From Hallella mizrahii (lineage in GTDB: Bacteria > Bacteroidota > Bacteroidia > Bacteroidales > Bacteroidaceae), in NCBI RefSeq assembly GCF_009695775.1, contig NZ_VUNG01000003.1, positions 109,760-173,759 on the forward strand: 64,000 nt of DNA, in the 5' to 3' direction. The position numbers and the translations under genes are program-made. A model generated the notes under the pieces. That model was given only the letters and a program-made list of their open reading frames with translations. It did no database searches and had not been told where the DNA came from. Of the stretch, positions 46,187 through 54,501 are shown piece by piece; positions within the stretch are counted from its first letter, which is position 1; each line of letters opens with the position of its first letter.

Positions 46187-46429
46187 TTATGGCACCGGGT
46201 CGTAGCCGCTGCCTCCCCATGGATTACAGCGCAGGATGCGCCAGATGGCCAGGAGCAGTCCTTTGACGGGGCCGTGCTTAAGGATAGCCTGACGCGCATA
46301 TTCCGAACATGTCGGCGTGAAGCGGCACGAAGGAGGCGTGTAGGGCGTGATGAACTTTTGGTAGAACACGATTGGCTGCACCAGCAGCCATGCCAGGCCA
46401 TGTGAGACGAAATGCAACAGTTTCCTCAT
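46187..46429 (-). CDS. yidD: Membrane protein insertion efficiency factor YidD
   Basis: Small protein of 80 residues, the usual family size. It contains the conserved [32 protein letters not shown] and [14 protein letters not shown]. YidD is an inner-membrane-associated amphipathic factor that helps YidC-dependent insertion. The start overlaps the rnpA stop by 4 bp (46426-46429), the common rnpA-yidD coupling. Confidence 0.96.
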   Translation of the reverse strand: MRKLLHFVSHGLAWLLVQPIVFYQKFITPYTPPSCRFTPTCSEYARQAILKHGPVKGLLLAIWRILRCNPWGGSGYDPVP

Positions 46430-46881
46430 TCGTTGCTACTCAAAGAGTTGGGAGTTGGCTGTTCCTTATTGGTGCCGGCCATCTTCTCGTGAATGCGCGC
46501 GAGAAGGTTGACCACGCTTTTGTTGACCGTAGCAGCGTCAGGCATCCTTCTGTCCATCCAGATGAAAGCGATGGCGAGCGGCCACTGCGCGACAAGGCTT
46601 TTGTTGTGGCGGTAAGCCTCCCTGACGAGTCGCTTGATGCGGTTGCGTTTCACGGCTCTTCTGAAGCAGTGCTTGGGCACGCTGATGAGGAGCTTGGCCT
46701 GCGGTCGTTGCGGTCTTTCGTCCTGCTGTTCGTCGTTGTCTGTGGTAGGAATCAGCATGTACACAACTCGGATCGGAAAGGCAGACATCGAGTGGCTGTT
46801 GCCCTCCTTGAAGAGTGCGTCTATGTCTTTTCGGTGATAGATGCGCTCACTCTTGCCAAGTGTCGGTCTAAACTGTGTCAT
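46426..46881 (-). CDS. rnpA: Ribonuclease P protein component
   Basis: Protein of 151 residues, slightly longer than the typical 115-130 because of a Gln/Pro/Arg insertion ([14 protein letters not shown]) and a disordered C-terminus. The RNR motif [16 protein letters not shown] near residue 90 is the RNA-binding signature. It binds RNase P RNA for 5' maturation of tRNAs. rpmH, the usual neighbour in other phyla, is absent here. Lies 8 bp after hemD and overlaps yidD. Confidence 0.94.
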   Translation of the reverse strand: MTQFRPTLGKSERIYHRKDIDALFKEGNSHSMSAFPIRVVYMLIPTTDNDEQQDERPQRPQAKLLISVPKHCFRRAVKRNRIKRLVREAYRHNKSLVAQWPLAIAFIWMDRRMPDAATVNKSVVNLLARIHEKMAGTNKEQPTPNSLSSNE

Positions 46882-46889
46882 GTGTGTGA

Positions 46890-47645
46890 TTAGTCCTCGC
46901 CGTTCTCTTTTTTCAGGAAAGCTTTGAGCGCGGCAATCATCGAAGGATATTCCTTGGTGCCTGCCATGAGCGAGACGGGTAGTCCAGCTTTTTCGATGGC
47001 TTTTCCTGTGGCAGGTCCGAAGGCACCGAGCTTGAGTGTGCCTTCCTTGACGTTGGGGAAAGACTGTGTAAGATAGTTTACACCGGTAGGTGTGGAGAAG
47101 ATCAGCATGTCGCAGTCGAAGTTCTTCACCTCTTCCGGAGTGAAGTTATTGCTCAAAGTTCGGTACATGACACATTCGGTGTGGTTGAGTCCCTTGGCAT
47201 CGAGCATATTCTTGATGTCGTCGTTGTGTACGCTGCTCAGCGGCACGAGATATTTCTCCTGTTTGTGCTTCATCATCACGGGGATGAGATCATCGATCTT
47301 TCCAGTGTTTCCAAAGAACACCTTTCTCTTGCGATACTGCACGTATTTCTGTATATAGAGAGATATCGTCTCGGTGACGCAGAAATATTTCATGTCTTCC
47401 GGAATGGTAAGCCGAAGCTCGTTGGCTAATTGGAAAAAGAAGTCAATGGCATGCCGTGAGGTGAAGACGATGGCCGTATGTGAAAGAATGCTTACTTTCT
47501 GCTGGCGAAATTCCTTAGCAGTGAGCCCTTCTACTTTGATGAAAGGGCGAAAGACGATCTCTACCCCGAATTCTTTCTCGATATCGTAATACGGGGATTT
47601 CTCGCCCGCCGGTTTAGGCAGGGAAATCATGATCTTCTTAATCAT
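46890..47645 (-). CDS. hemD: Uroporphyrinogen-III synthase
   Basis: Protein of 251 residues in the HEM4 family. Recognisable pieces are the N-terminal KIMISLPKPAGEKSPYY, TAIVFTSRHAIDFFF near residue 57, and the C-terminal DMLIFSTPTGVNYLTQSFP followed by LGAFGPATGKAIEKAG. It closes hydroxymethylbilane with D-ring inversion in tetrapyrrole synthesis. In many Bacteroidetes it sits between a DUF4271 gene and rnpA, as here. Heme genes are not clustered in the window. Confidence 0.88.
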   Translation of the reverse strand: MIKKIMISLPKPAGEKSPYYDIEKEFGVEIVFRPFIKVEGLTAKEFRQQKVSILSHTAIVFTSRHAIDFFFQLANELRLTIPEDMKYFCVTETISLYIQKYVQYRKRKVFFGNTGKIDDLIPVMMKHKQEKYLVPLSSVHNDDIKNMLDAKGLNHTECVMYRTLSNNFTPEEVKNFDCDMLIFSTPTGVNYLTQSFPNVKEGTLKLGAFGPATGKAIEKAGLPVSLMAGTKEYPSMIAALKAFLKKENGED

Positions 47646-47651
47646 TGTGTC

Positions 47652-48677
47652 CTAAAAGTTTATTTTTAAATAATTATCCGTCAACACCAGTACACCCCAC
47701 AGGGAGCCCAGTGGCATGAGTTCAAGTGCACAAAAGTACAAAAAACTTTGCACAACAACGCTCGTTTTGCGGAAAAATATCAAGTAGGACTTATAGAAGG
47801 CCAACAATTTAACTAAAATGACGACAACAGAGGTGTAAACTATGGTTGTTTGCAGCGATAAGTTGAAGTAGACCGACAGCATGACCATCGGGAAAAGAGC
47901 GATACCTTCGACCGAAGAAAGGAAGAGCATACTCTTGTTCCATTGTTCGTTTTTTTTCTTATCAAAGAAGATCCAGTTCACAAAAGCGTAGAGCAGAGCC
48001 TTGACGCCGAAGTAGAGAAGGAGTATGCCTGTGTAGATGCCTACTGTAAGGTATTGCGGCACGGTGAAGGAGGTACCGGCATAATTGCCGGTATAGAAGA
48101 AAAATACCAACGAGAAGAGCAGGCAGGTCTGCAACAGTAAGAATAGCTGGAAGCGCAGCTCGCTACTGGTCTCAGTGATCTCGGTGGTACCTTCGCGTTG
48201 TGTATAGAAGAAGTTCTTGAATTGTCGGCGGATGAAACCTCCGGACTTGGCGATGGCGATGAGGGCAAAGACAAAGCAGGCGATGAGCACCGAAGAGATG
48301 AGGTTGTCGCTGGCGATGGAGTAGGGCACGGGATCTCCCGCCACTCCCTGACGGTAAGTAGCGTACTCCGGACGATAGATAGAGTCGGGCTGTACGAGCG
48401 AATGACTGTAGTACAGCGGCCGGTTGAGGTTCATCTTTCCGAAGCCTGTGGGCTTGGTGGTCGGCGTGCGCAGTGGATTGTGGTAGTGAGCCCAGTCGAC
48501 TTGTGGAAACTTATAGTTAGCCCTGATGGCCGAGTCCTGTTGCCAAGGCGTTGCCGTGGCGGGCAATGTCTTGATGATATCCCATGGAGATCGGTAGCCA
48601 CTCTTGTGGTTTGTGGCAGTGTGCTGCTTGGTTTGCACGGGTGTGGCAACTGCCGTAGAATCGCTTTGCTGTATCAT
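47652..48677 (-). CDS. DUF4271 membrane protein
   Basis: Protein of 341 residues. The N-terminal 115 residues are polar and Pro/Thr-rich, then about seven hydrophobic segments follow (SSVLIACFVFALIAIA, FQLFLLLQTCLLFSLVFFFY, YTGILLLYFGVKALLYAFV). This is the DUF4271 family, present next to hemD in Bacteroidetes; its function is unknown. Gene leads the hemD-rnpA-yidD-tyrS run, with 6 bp to hemD. Confidence 0.87.
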   Translation of the reverse strand: MIQQSDSTAVATPVQTKQHTATNHKSGYRSPWDIIKTLPATATPWQQDSAIRANYKFPQVDWAHYHNPLRTPTTKPTGFGKMNLNRPLYYSHSLVQPDSIYRPEYATYRQGVAGDPVPYSIASDNLISSVLIACFVFALIAIAKSGGFIRRQFKNFFYTQREGTTEITETSSELRFQLFLLLQTCLLFSLVFFFYTGNYAGTSFTVPQYLTVGIYTGILLLYFGVKALLYAFVNWIFFDKKKNEQWNKSMLFLSSVEGIALFPMVMLSVYFNLSLQTTIVYTSVVVILVKLLAFYKSYLIFFRKTSVVVQSFLYFCALELMPLGSLWGVLVLTDNYLKINF

Positions 48678-48684
48678 TTGCTAA

Positions 48685-48721
48685 TCAAAAATACAAGAGA
48701 CGGCCCGGAGACCGTCCTTGT
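48685..48721 (-). terminator. metK terminator
   Basis: ACAAG(A)GACGG at 48693-48703 pairs with CCGTCCTTGT at 48712-48721 around CCCGGAGA. On the minus strand ATTTTTG follows. It lies between metK and the DUF4271 gene, and its T-run overlaps a -7-like TATTTTTG for the latter. Confidence 0.65.
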
Positions 48722-48769
48722 GTGGAGTGGCAGGAGCAGAGCATAGGCGAAGTCCCCGCCCCTGCGATA

Positions 48770-50125
48770 TTATAAGCCGAAGGCCTTGCGGATGCGCTCC
48801 ACTTGGTCGAGCTTTTCCCATGTGAAGAGTTCCACCTCCATCGTCTTTTTCTCGTGATAGAGGCTTTCAAAAGTTTTCTTGACTTTCTGGCACTGGCGTC
48901 CCATGTGACCGTAGGCAGCAGTCTCGAAATAGATCGGTTGGCGCAGGTTGAGCGTGTCCTCGATGGCTTTGGGGCGCAGGTCGAAGAGGTCTTTCACTTT
49001 GCGTGCGATCTCACTGTCGCTCAGGCTGACATGGCTGCGGCCGTAGGTGTTGACATAGACGCTCACGGGCTCAGCCACACCGATGGCGTATGCCAACTGC
49101 ACAAGCATCTCGTCGGCCACACCGGCAGCCACCATGTTCTTGGCGATATAGCGGGCGGCGTATGCTGCGCTGCGGTCTACCTTGCTGGGATCCTTGCCCG
49201 AGAAGGCACCGCCGCCGTGTGCGCCGCGTCCTCCGTAGGTGTCGACGATAATCTTGCGTCCGGTCAGTCCGGTGTCGCCGTGAGGACCGCCGATGACAAA
49301 TTTGCCCGTCGGGTTGACGTAGTATTTGATGCCATCGTGCATCAGCTTGCGCTCACGTTCGCTGGCGTTGGCCTCTGTCTCGGCAGCGTTGGCCAAACTG
49401 TTGTCGAAGAGTCGGCGCAGTTTGTCGCCGGCGGCTTCCTTGACGCGAGGGATGAGGATGTTGATGACATCCTCGCGGATCTTGGCAAGCATCTGCTCGT
49501 CAGCCTCTTTCTGAGCCTTGCGGCTGTCGTCCTTGGGCTCGACAAACGGGTCGTGCTGGGTCGAGACCACAATGGTGTCGATGCGCACGGGCTCGTTCTG
49601 CTCGTTGTATTCCATGGTCACCTGACTCTTGGCATCGGGGCGCAGATAGGTCATCACCTTGCCTTCCTTGCGGATCTGTGCCAAGGTGTACATGATCAGA
49701 TGCGACAGGTCGAGGGTGGCGGGCATGTAGTTGTCGGTCTCATTGGAGGCGTAGCCAAACATCATACCCTGGTCGCCGGCGCCCTGCTCTTCCTCTTTCT
49801 CGCGGCTGACGCCCTGGTTGATGTCGCCGCTCTGCTCATGGATAGCCGTGAGGATGCCGCAGGAGTTGTAGTCGAACTGATACTCGGCTTTGCTGTATCC
49901 GATGCGCTTGATGGCTTTGCGCGCCATGGCTTGCAGATCGATGTAGGCGTTGGAGTGCACCTCGCCCATGATCACTACCTGTCCGGTGGTGACAAACGAC
50001 TCCACGGCGCAGTGAGCCTTAGGGTCATAGGCCAGGAACTGGTCGAGGATGGCATCGGAAATCTGGTCGGCCACCTTGTCGGGATGTCCTTCCGAAACGG
50101 ATTCTGAAGAAAATAGATAACTCAT
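48770..50125 (-). CDS. metK: S-adenosylmethionine synthetase
   Basis: Protein of 451 residues that makes SAM from methionine and ATP. Signature motifs are [20 protein letters not shown] at the N-terminus, [14 protein letters not shown] near residue 120 and [19 protein letters not shown] near 300. It is longer than E. coli MetK (384) owing to insertions, as is usual in Bacteroidetes. The start at 50125 is chosen by the family N-terminus. A strong promoter at 50267-50297 implies a leader of about 136 nt, in which I recognise no known SAM riboswitch. Confidence 0.97.
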   Translation of the reverse strand: MSYLFSSESVSEGHPDKVADQISDAILDQFLAYDPKAHCAVESFVTTGQVVIMGEVHSNAYIDLQAMARKAIKRIGYSKAEYQFDYNSCGILTAIHEQSGDINQGVSREKEEEQGAGDQGMMFGYASNETDNYMPATLDLSHLIMYTLAQIRKEGKVMTYLRPDAKSQVTMEYNEQNEPVRIDTIVVSTQHDPFVEPKDDSRKAQKEADEQMLAKIREDVINILIPRVKEAAGDKLRRLFDNSLANAAETEANASERERKLMHDGIKYYVNPTGKFVIGGPHGDTGLTGRKIIVDTYGGRGAHGGGAFSGKDPSKVDRSAAYAARYIAKNMVAAGVADEMLVQLAYAIGVAEPVSVYVNTYGRSHVSLSDSEIARKVKDLFDLRPKAIEDTLNLRQPIYFETAAYGHMGRQCQKVKKTFESLYHEKKTMEVELFTWEKLDQVERIRKAFGL

Positions 50126-50266
50126 TTTTCCATTACTTTTTAAGCGTGGAATAACGCCAAGTAACCGTAAAATCTGAGGGTGATTTTGCAGTTTTAGCAT
50201 TTTTTAGTGTGGTTGCAAGCAGCCAAATTCTTCCACATTGATGAAACATATTATAAAACTCGCGTG

Positions 50267-50297
50267 CAAAGTTACGGATATTTTTCCAAATGACAAA
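50267..50297 (-). promoter_or_regulatory. metK promoter
   Basis: On the minus strand TTTG (complement of 50294-50297), 19-bp spacer and TAACTTTG (complement of 50267-50274). It is divergent from the pyrE -7 box 65 bp away. Confidence 0.8.
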
Positions 50298-50338
50298 GAA
50301 AAACAAGGTGACAAGTATGCCTTTTGCCTTTTTTTCAT

Positions 50339-50346
50339 TAACTTTG
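50339..50346 (+). promoter_or_regulatory. -7 element of pyrE
   Basis: TAACTTTG, 36 bp before the pyrE start. No TTTG at the expected -33 distance. Confidence 0.55.
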
Positions 50347-50382
50347 TAGCGTCAACTGTTACAAGCATAAACAAAATCAACT

Positions 50383-51015
50383 ATGGATAACTTACAGAAA
50401 GTATTTGCAGAGAAACTGCTGAAGATCAAAGCCATTAAACTTCAGCCCAACGATCCGTTTACATGGGCATCGGGCTGGAAGTCGCCTTTCTATTGCGACA
50501 ACCGCAAGACGCTGTCCTATCCCGACTTGCGCAGTTTCGTGAAATTGGAGTTGGCTCATGCTGTGCTGGAGCATTTCTCCGAGGCTACCGCTGTGGCCGG
50601 CGTGGCTACGGGAGCCATCGCCCAGGGGGCGTTGGTGGCCGATGAGCTGAACCTTCCTTTCTGCTACGTCCGTTCGAAACCCAAGGATCACGGCATGGGC
50701 AACCTCATCGAAGGCACGCTGCCCGAGGGCTCCAAAGTGGTTGTCGTGGAAGATCTCATCTCCACGGGCGGCAGTTCGTTGAAGGCTGTTGCCGCTCTGC
50801 GCCAGGCCGGTTTCGATGTGGTGGGCATGGTAGCCAGCTACACCTATGGATTCCCGATTGCCCAAAAGGCGTTTGAGGATGCCAAGGTGAAGCTCGTCAC
50901 GCTGACCGACTATGAGCACGTCGTGGAGAAGGCTGAGGAAACGGGTTATATCAAGGCTGAGGACATCGCCACGCTGCATGAGTGGCGCAAGGATCCCGCC
51001 AATTGGAAGAAATAA
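50383..51015 (+). CDS. pyrE: Orotate phosphoribosyltransferase
   Basis: Protein of 210 residues in de novo pyrimidine synthesis, converting orotate and PRPP to OMP. The N-terminal FTWASGWKSPFYCDNRKTL is the orotate-binding stretch. The PRPP loop VVVVEDLISTGGSSLKAV near residue 120 is typical, as is RSKPKDHGMGNLIEG. Followed 36 bp later by the SRPBCC gene, with which it probably forms an operon. Confidence 0.96.
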   Translation: MDNLQKVFAEKLLKIKAIKLQPNDPFTWASGWKSPFYCDNRKTLSYPDLRSFVKLELAHAVLEHFSEATAVAGVATGAIAQGALVADELNLPFCYVRSKPKDHGMGNLIEGTLPEGSKVVVVEDLISTGGSSLKAVAALRQAGFDVVGMVASYTYGFPIAQKAFEDAKVKLVTLTDYEHVVEKAEETGYIKAEDIATLHEWRKDPANWKK

Positions 51016-51051
51016 GTCGAGACATACCTTATCTATACGCACATATATAAT

Positions 51052-51465
51052 ATGAGTACAAAGATAGAAAGCACGATCCGACAGATCGGCTATCCACAGG
51101 CATCGGTCTATGCGATGCTGAGCGATCTGAGCAATATCGACCGAGTGCGCGACCGCCTGCCTGAGGACAAGATCAAGGATTTGTCGTTTGATACCGACAG
51201 CATCTCGGTCAGCACGCAGATGGGCACTGTGAAGCTCGTCATCGTGGAGCGTGAGGCACCGAAGACAATAAAGTTCGAGACACAGGAGAGTCCGCTGCCC
51301 TTCAACTTCTGGATTCAGCTGCTGCCCGTGACAGACACCACGTGCAAGATGAAGCTCACCATTAAGGCGGATCTCAACCCCTTTATCAGCGGCATGGTGA
51401 AAAAACCGTTGCAGGAAGGTATCGAGAAGATCGCCGACGCGCTGCAAATGATACAGTATGAATAA
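51052..51465 (+). CDS. SRPBCC-superfamily (START-like) protein
   Basis: Protein of 137 residues with the helix-grip fold pattern: N-terminal STIRQIGYPQASVYAMLSDL, beta-strands in the middle (VSTQMGTVKLVIVEREAPK, TIKFETQESPLPFNFWIQL) and a long C-terminal helix (PLQEGIEKIADALQMI). Ligand unknown. The family commonly sits behind pyrE in Bacteroides and Prevotella. An inverted repeat at 51468-51507 may terminate the pair. Confidence 0.8.
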   Translation: MSTKIESTIRQIGYPQASVYAMLSDLSNIDRVRDRLPEDKIKDLSFDTDSISVSTQMGTVKLVIVEREAPKTIKFETQESPLPFNFWIQLLPVTDTTCKMKLTIKADLNPFISGMVKKPLQEGIEKIADALQMIQYE

Positions 51466-51467
51466 TG

Positions 51468-51507
51468 AATGTTGAGTGGTGAATGTTGATATTCATCACT
51501 CAACATT
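51468..51507 (+). terminator. Inverted repeat after the pyrE/SRPBCC unit
   Basis: Seventeen-base arms (51468-51484 and 51491-51507) pair with one G-U and a 6-base loop, followed by GTTTTG. It is built from the same AATGTTGAGTG/ATTCATCA sequence as the repeats flanking argH, so it may be part of a repeat rather than a dedicated terminator. Confidence 0.55.
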
Positions 51508-51612
51508 GTTTTGATTCGTCACTCTTCATTCATTACGCTTCATTCATCACTCTGGTTCATCATTCGCATTACTCAATATTCATCATTCTAAATTCATCAT
51601 ACTAAATTCGTA
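51508..51612. repeat. Degenerate ATTCATCA repeat array upstream of argH
   Basis: About a dozen imperfect TTCATCATT/TTCATTCATCA units in 105 bp, directly before the argH start at 51615. The reverse complement of the same motif occurs after argH at 52945-53000. Confidence 0.7.
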
Positions 51613-51614
51613 TT

Positions 51615-52958
51615 ATGGCCAATAAACTGTGGGAGAAAGGATTTGAAGTCAACAAAGAAATAGAGCGGTTCACCGTGGGACGCGACCGCGAGATGGATAT
51701 GTACCTCGCCAAGTACGACGTGCTCGGCTCGATGGCACATATCACCATGCTTGAGAGCATCGGTCTGCTGGAAAAAGACGAGCTGACAAAACTGCTCGCT
51801 GAACTGAAAAACATCTACCGCACGTGTGAGCAAGGCGAGTTTGTCATCGAGGATGGCGTGGAGGATGTGCACTCCCAGGTGGAGCTGATGCTCACACGCA
51901 AGCTCGGCGACCTGGGCAAGAAGATCCATTCGGGCCGCTCACGCAACGACCAGGTGCTCGTCGACCTAAAGCTTTTCACGCGCCATGAGCTGATGGAGGT
52001 CGTCGACGAGGTGAAGAGTCTGTTTGACGAACTCATCCAGAAGAGCAACGAATACAAGGACGTGCTCATGCCCGGCTACACCCATCTGCAGATCGCCATG
52101 CCATCGAGCTTTGGCCTGTGGTTTGGCGCTTATGCTGAGAGCCTTGCCGACGACATGCTCTTCCTGCAGGCGGCCTATAAGATGACCAACCGCAATCCTC
52201 TCGGCTCGGCAGCGGGCTATGGCTCTTCCTTCCCGTTGAACCGCACGATGACGACAGAGTTGCTGGGCTTCGACTCGATGGACTATAACGTGGTCTATGC
52301 GCAGATGGGACGTGGAAAGATGGAGCGCAATGTGGCCTTCGCCCTTGCTACGGTGGCCGGCACGCTGGCCAAGATGGCATTCGACGCTTGCTTGATGAAC
52401 TGCCAGAACTTTGGTTTCGTGCATCTGCCCAAGGAGTGTACCACGGGATCGAGTATCATGCCGCACAAGAAAAACCCCGATGTCTTTGAGCTCATCCGTG
52501 CCAAGAGCAACAAGATACAAAGCCTGCCGCAGCAGATCATGCTCATCATGAACAATCTGCCCGTGGGCTATTTCCGCGATCTGCAGATCATCAAAGAGGT
52601 GTTCCTGCCTGCCTTCGACGAGCTGAAGGACTGCCTGAGCATGGCGGCCTATATCATCAATAAGATAGAGGTGAACCGGCATATCCTCGACAACCCGATG
52701 TATGATCCTATTTTCTCCGTGGAGGAGGTGAACCGGCTGGCCGCTAATGGCATGCCGTTCCGCGACGCTTATAAGAAGGTGGGGTTGGAGATCGAGGCTG
52801 GGACGTTCAAGGCCGACCACCACATCCATCACACGCATGAGGGTTCCATTGGCAATCTCTGCAATGACCGTATCCAGGAACTCATGGACAACACGCTCGA
52901 CGGCTTCCACTTCGAGAGGGTGGAGGAAGCAGAGAGAAGATTGCTGAATGAAGAATGA
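51615..52958 (+). CDS. argH: Argininosuccinate lyase
   Basis: Protein of 447 residues that splits argininosuccinate to arginine and fumarate. Fumarase/aspartase-superfamily signature GSSIMPHKKNPD near residue 280, SGRSRNDQV near 106 and GYTHLQIAMPSSF near 153 are present. Start MANKLWEKGFEVN is the family start. The repeat at 52945 encodes the last residues (LLNEE), so the 3' end of the gene overlaps a repeat. Confidence 0.96.
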   Translation: MANKLWEKGFEVNKEIERFTVGRDREMDMYLAKYDVLGSMAHITMLESIGLLEKDELTKLLAELKNIYRTCEQGEFVIEDGVEDVHSQVELMLTRKLGDLGKKIHSGRSRNDQVLVDLKLFTRHELMEVVDEVKSLFDELIQKSNEYKDVLMPGYTHLQIAMPSSFGLWFGAYAESLADDMLFLQAAYKMTNRNPLGSAAGYGSSFPLNRTMTTELLGFDSMDYNVVYAQMGRGKMERNVAFALATVAGTLAKMAFDACLMNCQNFGFVHLPKECTTGSSIMPHKKNPDVFELIRAKSNKIQSLPQQIMLIMNNLPVGYFRDLQIIKEVFLPAFDELKDCLSMAAYIINKIEVNRHILDNPMYDPIFSVEEVNRLAANGMPFRDAYKKVGLEIEAGTFKADHHIHHTHEGSIGNLCNDRIQELMDNTLDGFHFERVEEAERRLLNEE

Positions 52959-53000
52959 TGAATGTTGAGTGAGCCCAATGGTGAATGTTGAATGTTGATA
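52945..53000. repeat. Degenerate TGAATGTTGAGTG repeat array downstream of argH
   Basis: Imperfect units of GAATGATGAATGTTGAGTG type, inverse to those at 51508-51612. It overlaps the last five argH codons. Confidence 0.65.
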
Positions 53001-53050
53001 GGAACATGTTTCATGTTGGGTGCAGAAACTAGGGAAAGCTGTGGCTTTAG

Positions 53051-53143
53051 TGTAGGGGCGGCCTTTATGGCCGTCCTAACTCGGCCGGACATTTATTAAT
53101 CACCATCAAAAGGGTTAGGGCGGGAATAAATTCCGCCCCTACA
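53051..53143. repeat. 93-bp MITE-like element, copy 1
   Basis: Bounded by the terminal inverted repeats TGTAGGGGCGG and CCGCCCCTACA, with an internal ACATTTATT...GGGTTAGGGCGGGAATAAA core. Same length and order of motifs as 53212-53304. It has no ORF. Similar GC-rich short palindromic elements are widespread in intergenic DNA of several phyla. Confidence 0.75.
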
Positions 53144-53211
53144 TTGTCACCCTATCAATATGATGGTACCTAACCTTGCAATTGCAGTTCAAGGATATAC
53201 ACGGGTGTTAG

Positions 53212-53304
53212 TGTAGGGACGACCCACTGTGTACGCCCTAACCTTTCGGTACATTTATTGGTTACCGCCAATGGGGTTAGGACGGGAATAAATCCCGCCC
53301 CACA
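53212..53304. repeat. 93-bp MITE-like element, copy 2
   Basis: Starts TGTAGGGACGA and ends CCCGCCCCACA. It shares GCCCTAACC/TCGG.ACATTTATT and GGGTTAGGACGGGAATAAA with copy 1 but has several substitutions. Ends 24 bp before the next gene. Confidence 0.75.
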
Positions 53305-53328
53305 TTAATATTATATAGAATAGTCGCA

Positions 53329-53919
53329 ATGAAGAAAGTATTCGGAATCATTATGCTGGCCATGACGGGACTGCTGTCTGCTGCTCTCTTCGTGGCTTGT
53401 GGAGATGTGGAGAGTGAATTCAGTACAGCCCCCTGCGCGCTGTACTTCGACAATCAGACCCACAACGATGCCACGCTTGCTGCGGCGATGACGCCGCTTT
53501 CCGGTATTTTTGTCACCATCACCACCACTTCAAAGAGTGGCGCGCAATATTTCGTGTTTACCAACAATCAGGGCCACAGCAGTCAGGTTGTCTTCGATGC
53601 CAAGGACAAGCAACGGCAGCAGGCCGGACAACTCATCCTTGGTCTGAACGGCGCGATCATTGTGGGATATGGCTTCTCCACCTCGCAGACGTTCTACGCC
53701 TACGACCGTGAGTGCCCCAACTGCTTCGACTCCAACGCGCTGCCACTGCGCAGCTATCCGCTCAAGGTGAACAGTGCGGGTATTGCGTCCTGCTCCCATT
53801 GCCACAGAACCTATGACCTCAACAATGGCGGCATTATCGCTTCCGGCAGTGGCGGCAAAATGATAAAACCTTATCCCTCCGTTACCACTGGTGCTTATGG
53901 AGTACTCAGCGTAAGGTAG
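53329..53919 (+). CDS. Hypothetical lipoprotein with a four-cysteine motif
   Basis: Lipoprotein of 196 residues (signal MKKVFGIIMLAMTGLLSAAL, lipobox FVAC). The mature part is beta-rich. Near residues 127-165 it has CPNC and CSHCHRTYDLNNGG, a paired CxxC arrangement that could bind zinc or an iron-sulfur centre; the second half resembles a Rieske/zinc-ribbon hairpin but lacks the His pattern of a true Rieske domain. I recognise no named family. Lies between the MITE-like repeats and intergenic element copy C, with no operon partners. Confidence 0.75.
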   Translation: MKKVFGIIMLAMTGLLSAALFVACGDVESEFSTAPCALYFDNQTHNDATLAAAMTPLSGIFVTITTTSKSGAQYFVFTNNQGHSSQVVFDAKDKQRQQAGQLILGLNGAIIVGYGFSTSQTFYAYDRECPNCFDSNALPLRSYPLKVNSAGIASCSHCHRTYDLNNGGIIASGSGGKMIKPYPSVTTGAYGVLSVR

Positions 53920-54036
53920 ACGGCTTCTGCTTCGACTACAAAAGCCTTACGAATGCCAAGAGATCGTATGGTAGTTGGATGAATGTTGTGATTTGCTTGA
54001 GTATATTTGTTGACAAAAGTGCATCAGGATTAAACT

Positions 54037-54449
54037 TCATTCTAGAGAGAACCATGAGATGAAAATGAATGCGTATCGTTCTCGGATGAATGAAAAAGTA
54101 GCTACTCGACGATAAAAATGTGGCTTTTATGGATGAAATCAGTGATTTCTCTTGGTCATCTCGGTTGTTTCTCGATGAGAAAACAGTGTTTTGATGGAAA
54201 ATTCTCTAGAGAATTTTTCGTCAAACTACTGAGATGACAGCACAAAAACGGTACTTTTACAAGAAAAAGCCATTGTTTTTGCCATGAATCTTTCCGATTT
54301 CGATAGAGTCAAAATGAAGAAAATATAGCTAAAGATAATAATTGTCTGAATATCAGCTTGTTACAGAAATTCTTCCAAAAATCACGAAATTGAGAGCAAA
54401 CAACCCTTTGGTCGAGAAAATCGCCTGGAAAATGGCTGTTTTTTGTCAG
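54037..54449. repeat. Intergenic repeat element, copy C
   Basis: Opens with TTCATTCTAGAGAGAACCATGA and closes with CTGTTTTTTGTCAG. The 20-bp perfect palindrome AAAATTCTCTAGAGAATTTT at 54198-54217 is flanked by an imperfect inverted repeat (54156-54170, GTCATCTCGGTTGTTT-like; 54220-54238, GTCAAACTACTGAGATGAC). No coding potential. Related to 11471-11805 and 30730-31099. Confidence 0.75.
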
Positions 54450-54501
54450 TTTTATCAACAATTCATGAAACAATAGTCTAACGTCACCTTCTACGCCCTC
54501 A

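Noticed and set aside
45039..46205. Plus-strand frame of 388 codons over tyrS
   Set aside because: Antisense to tyrS, which is certain.
48803..50107. Open frame of 434 codons antisense to metK
   Set aside because: It is the shadow of metK; the sense frame has all MetK motifs and the antisense protein has no family features.
50126..50261. Known SAM riboswitch before metK
   Set aside because: I could not identify the conserved core of any SAM riboswitch class; only the long leader is reported.
53329..53919. Rieske protein
   Set aside because: The CxH/CxxH pattern needed for a Rieske cluster is absent; the motif is CxxC and CxxCH.
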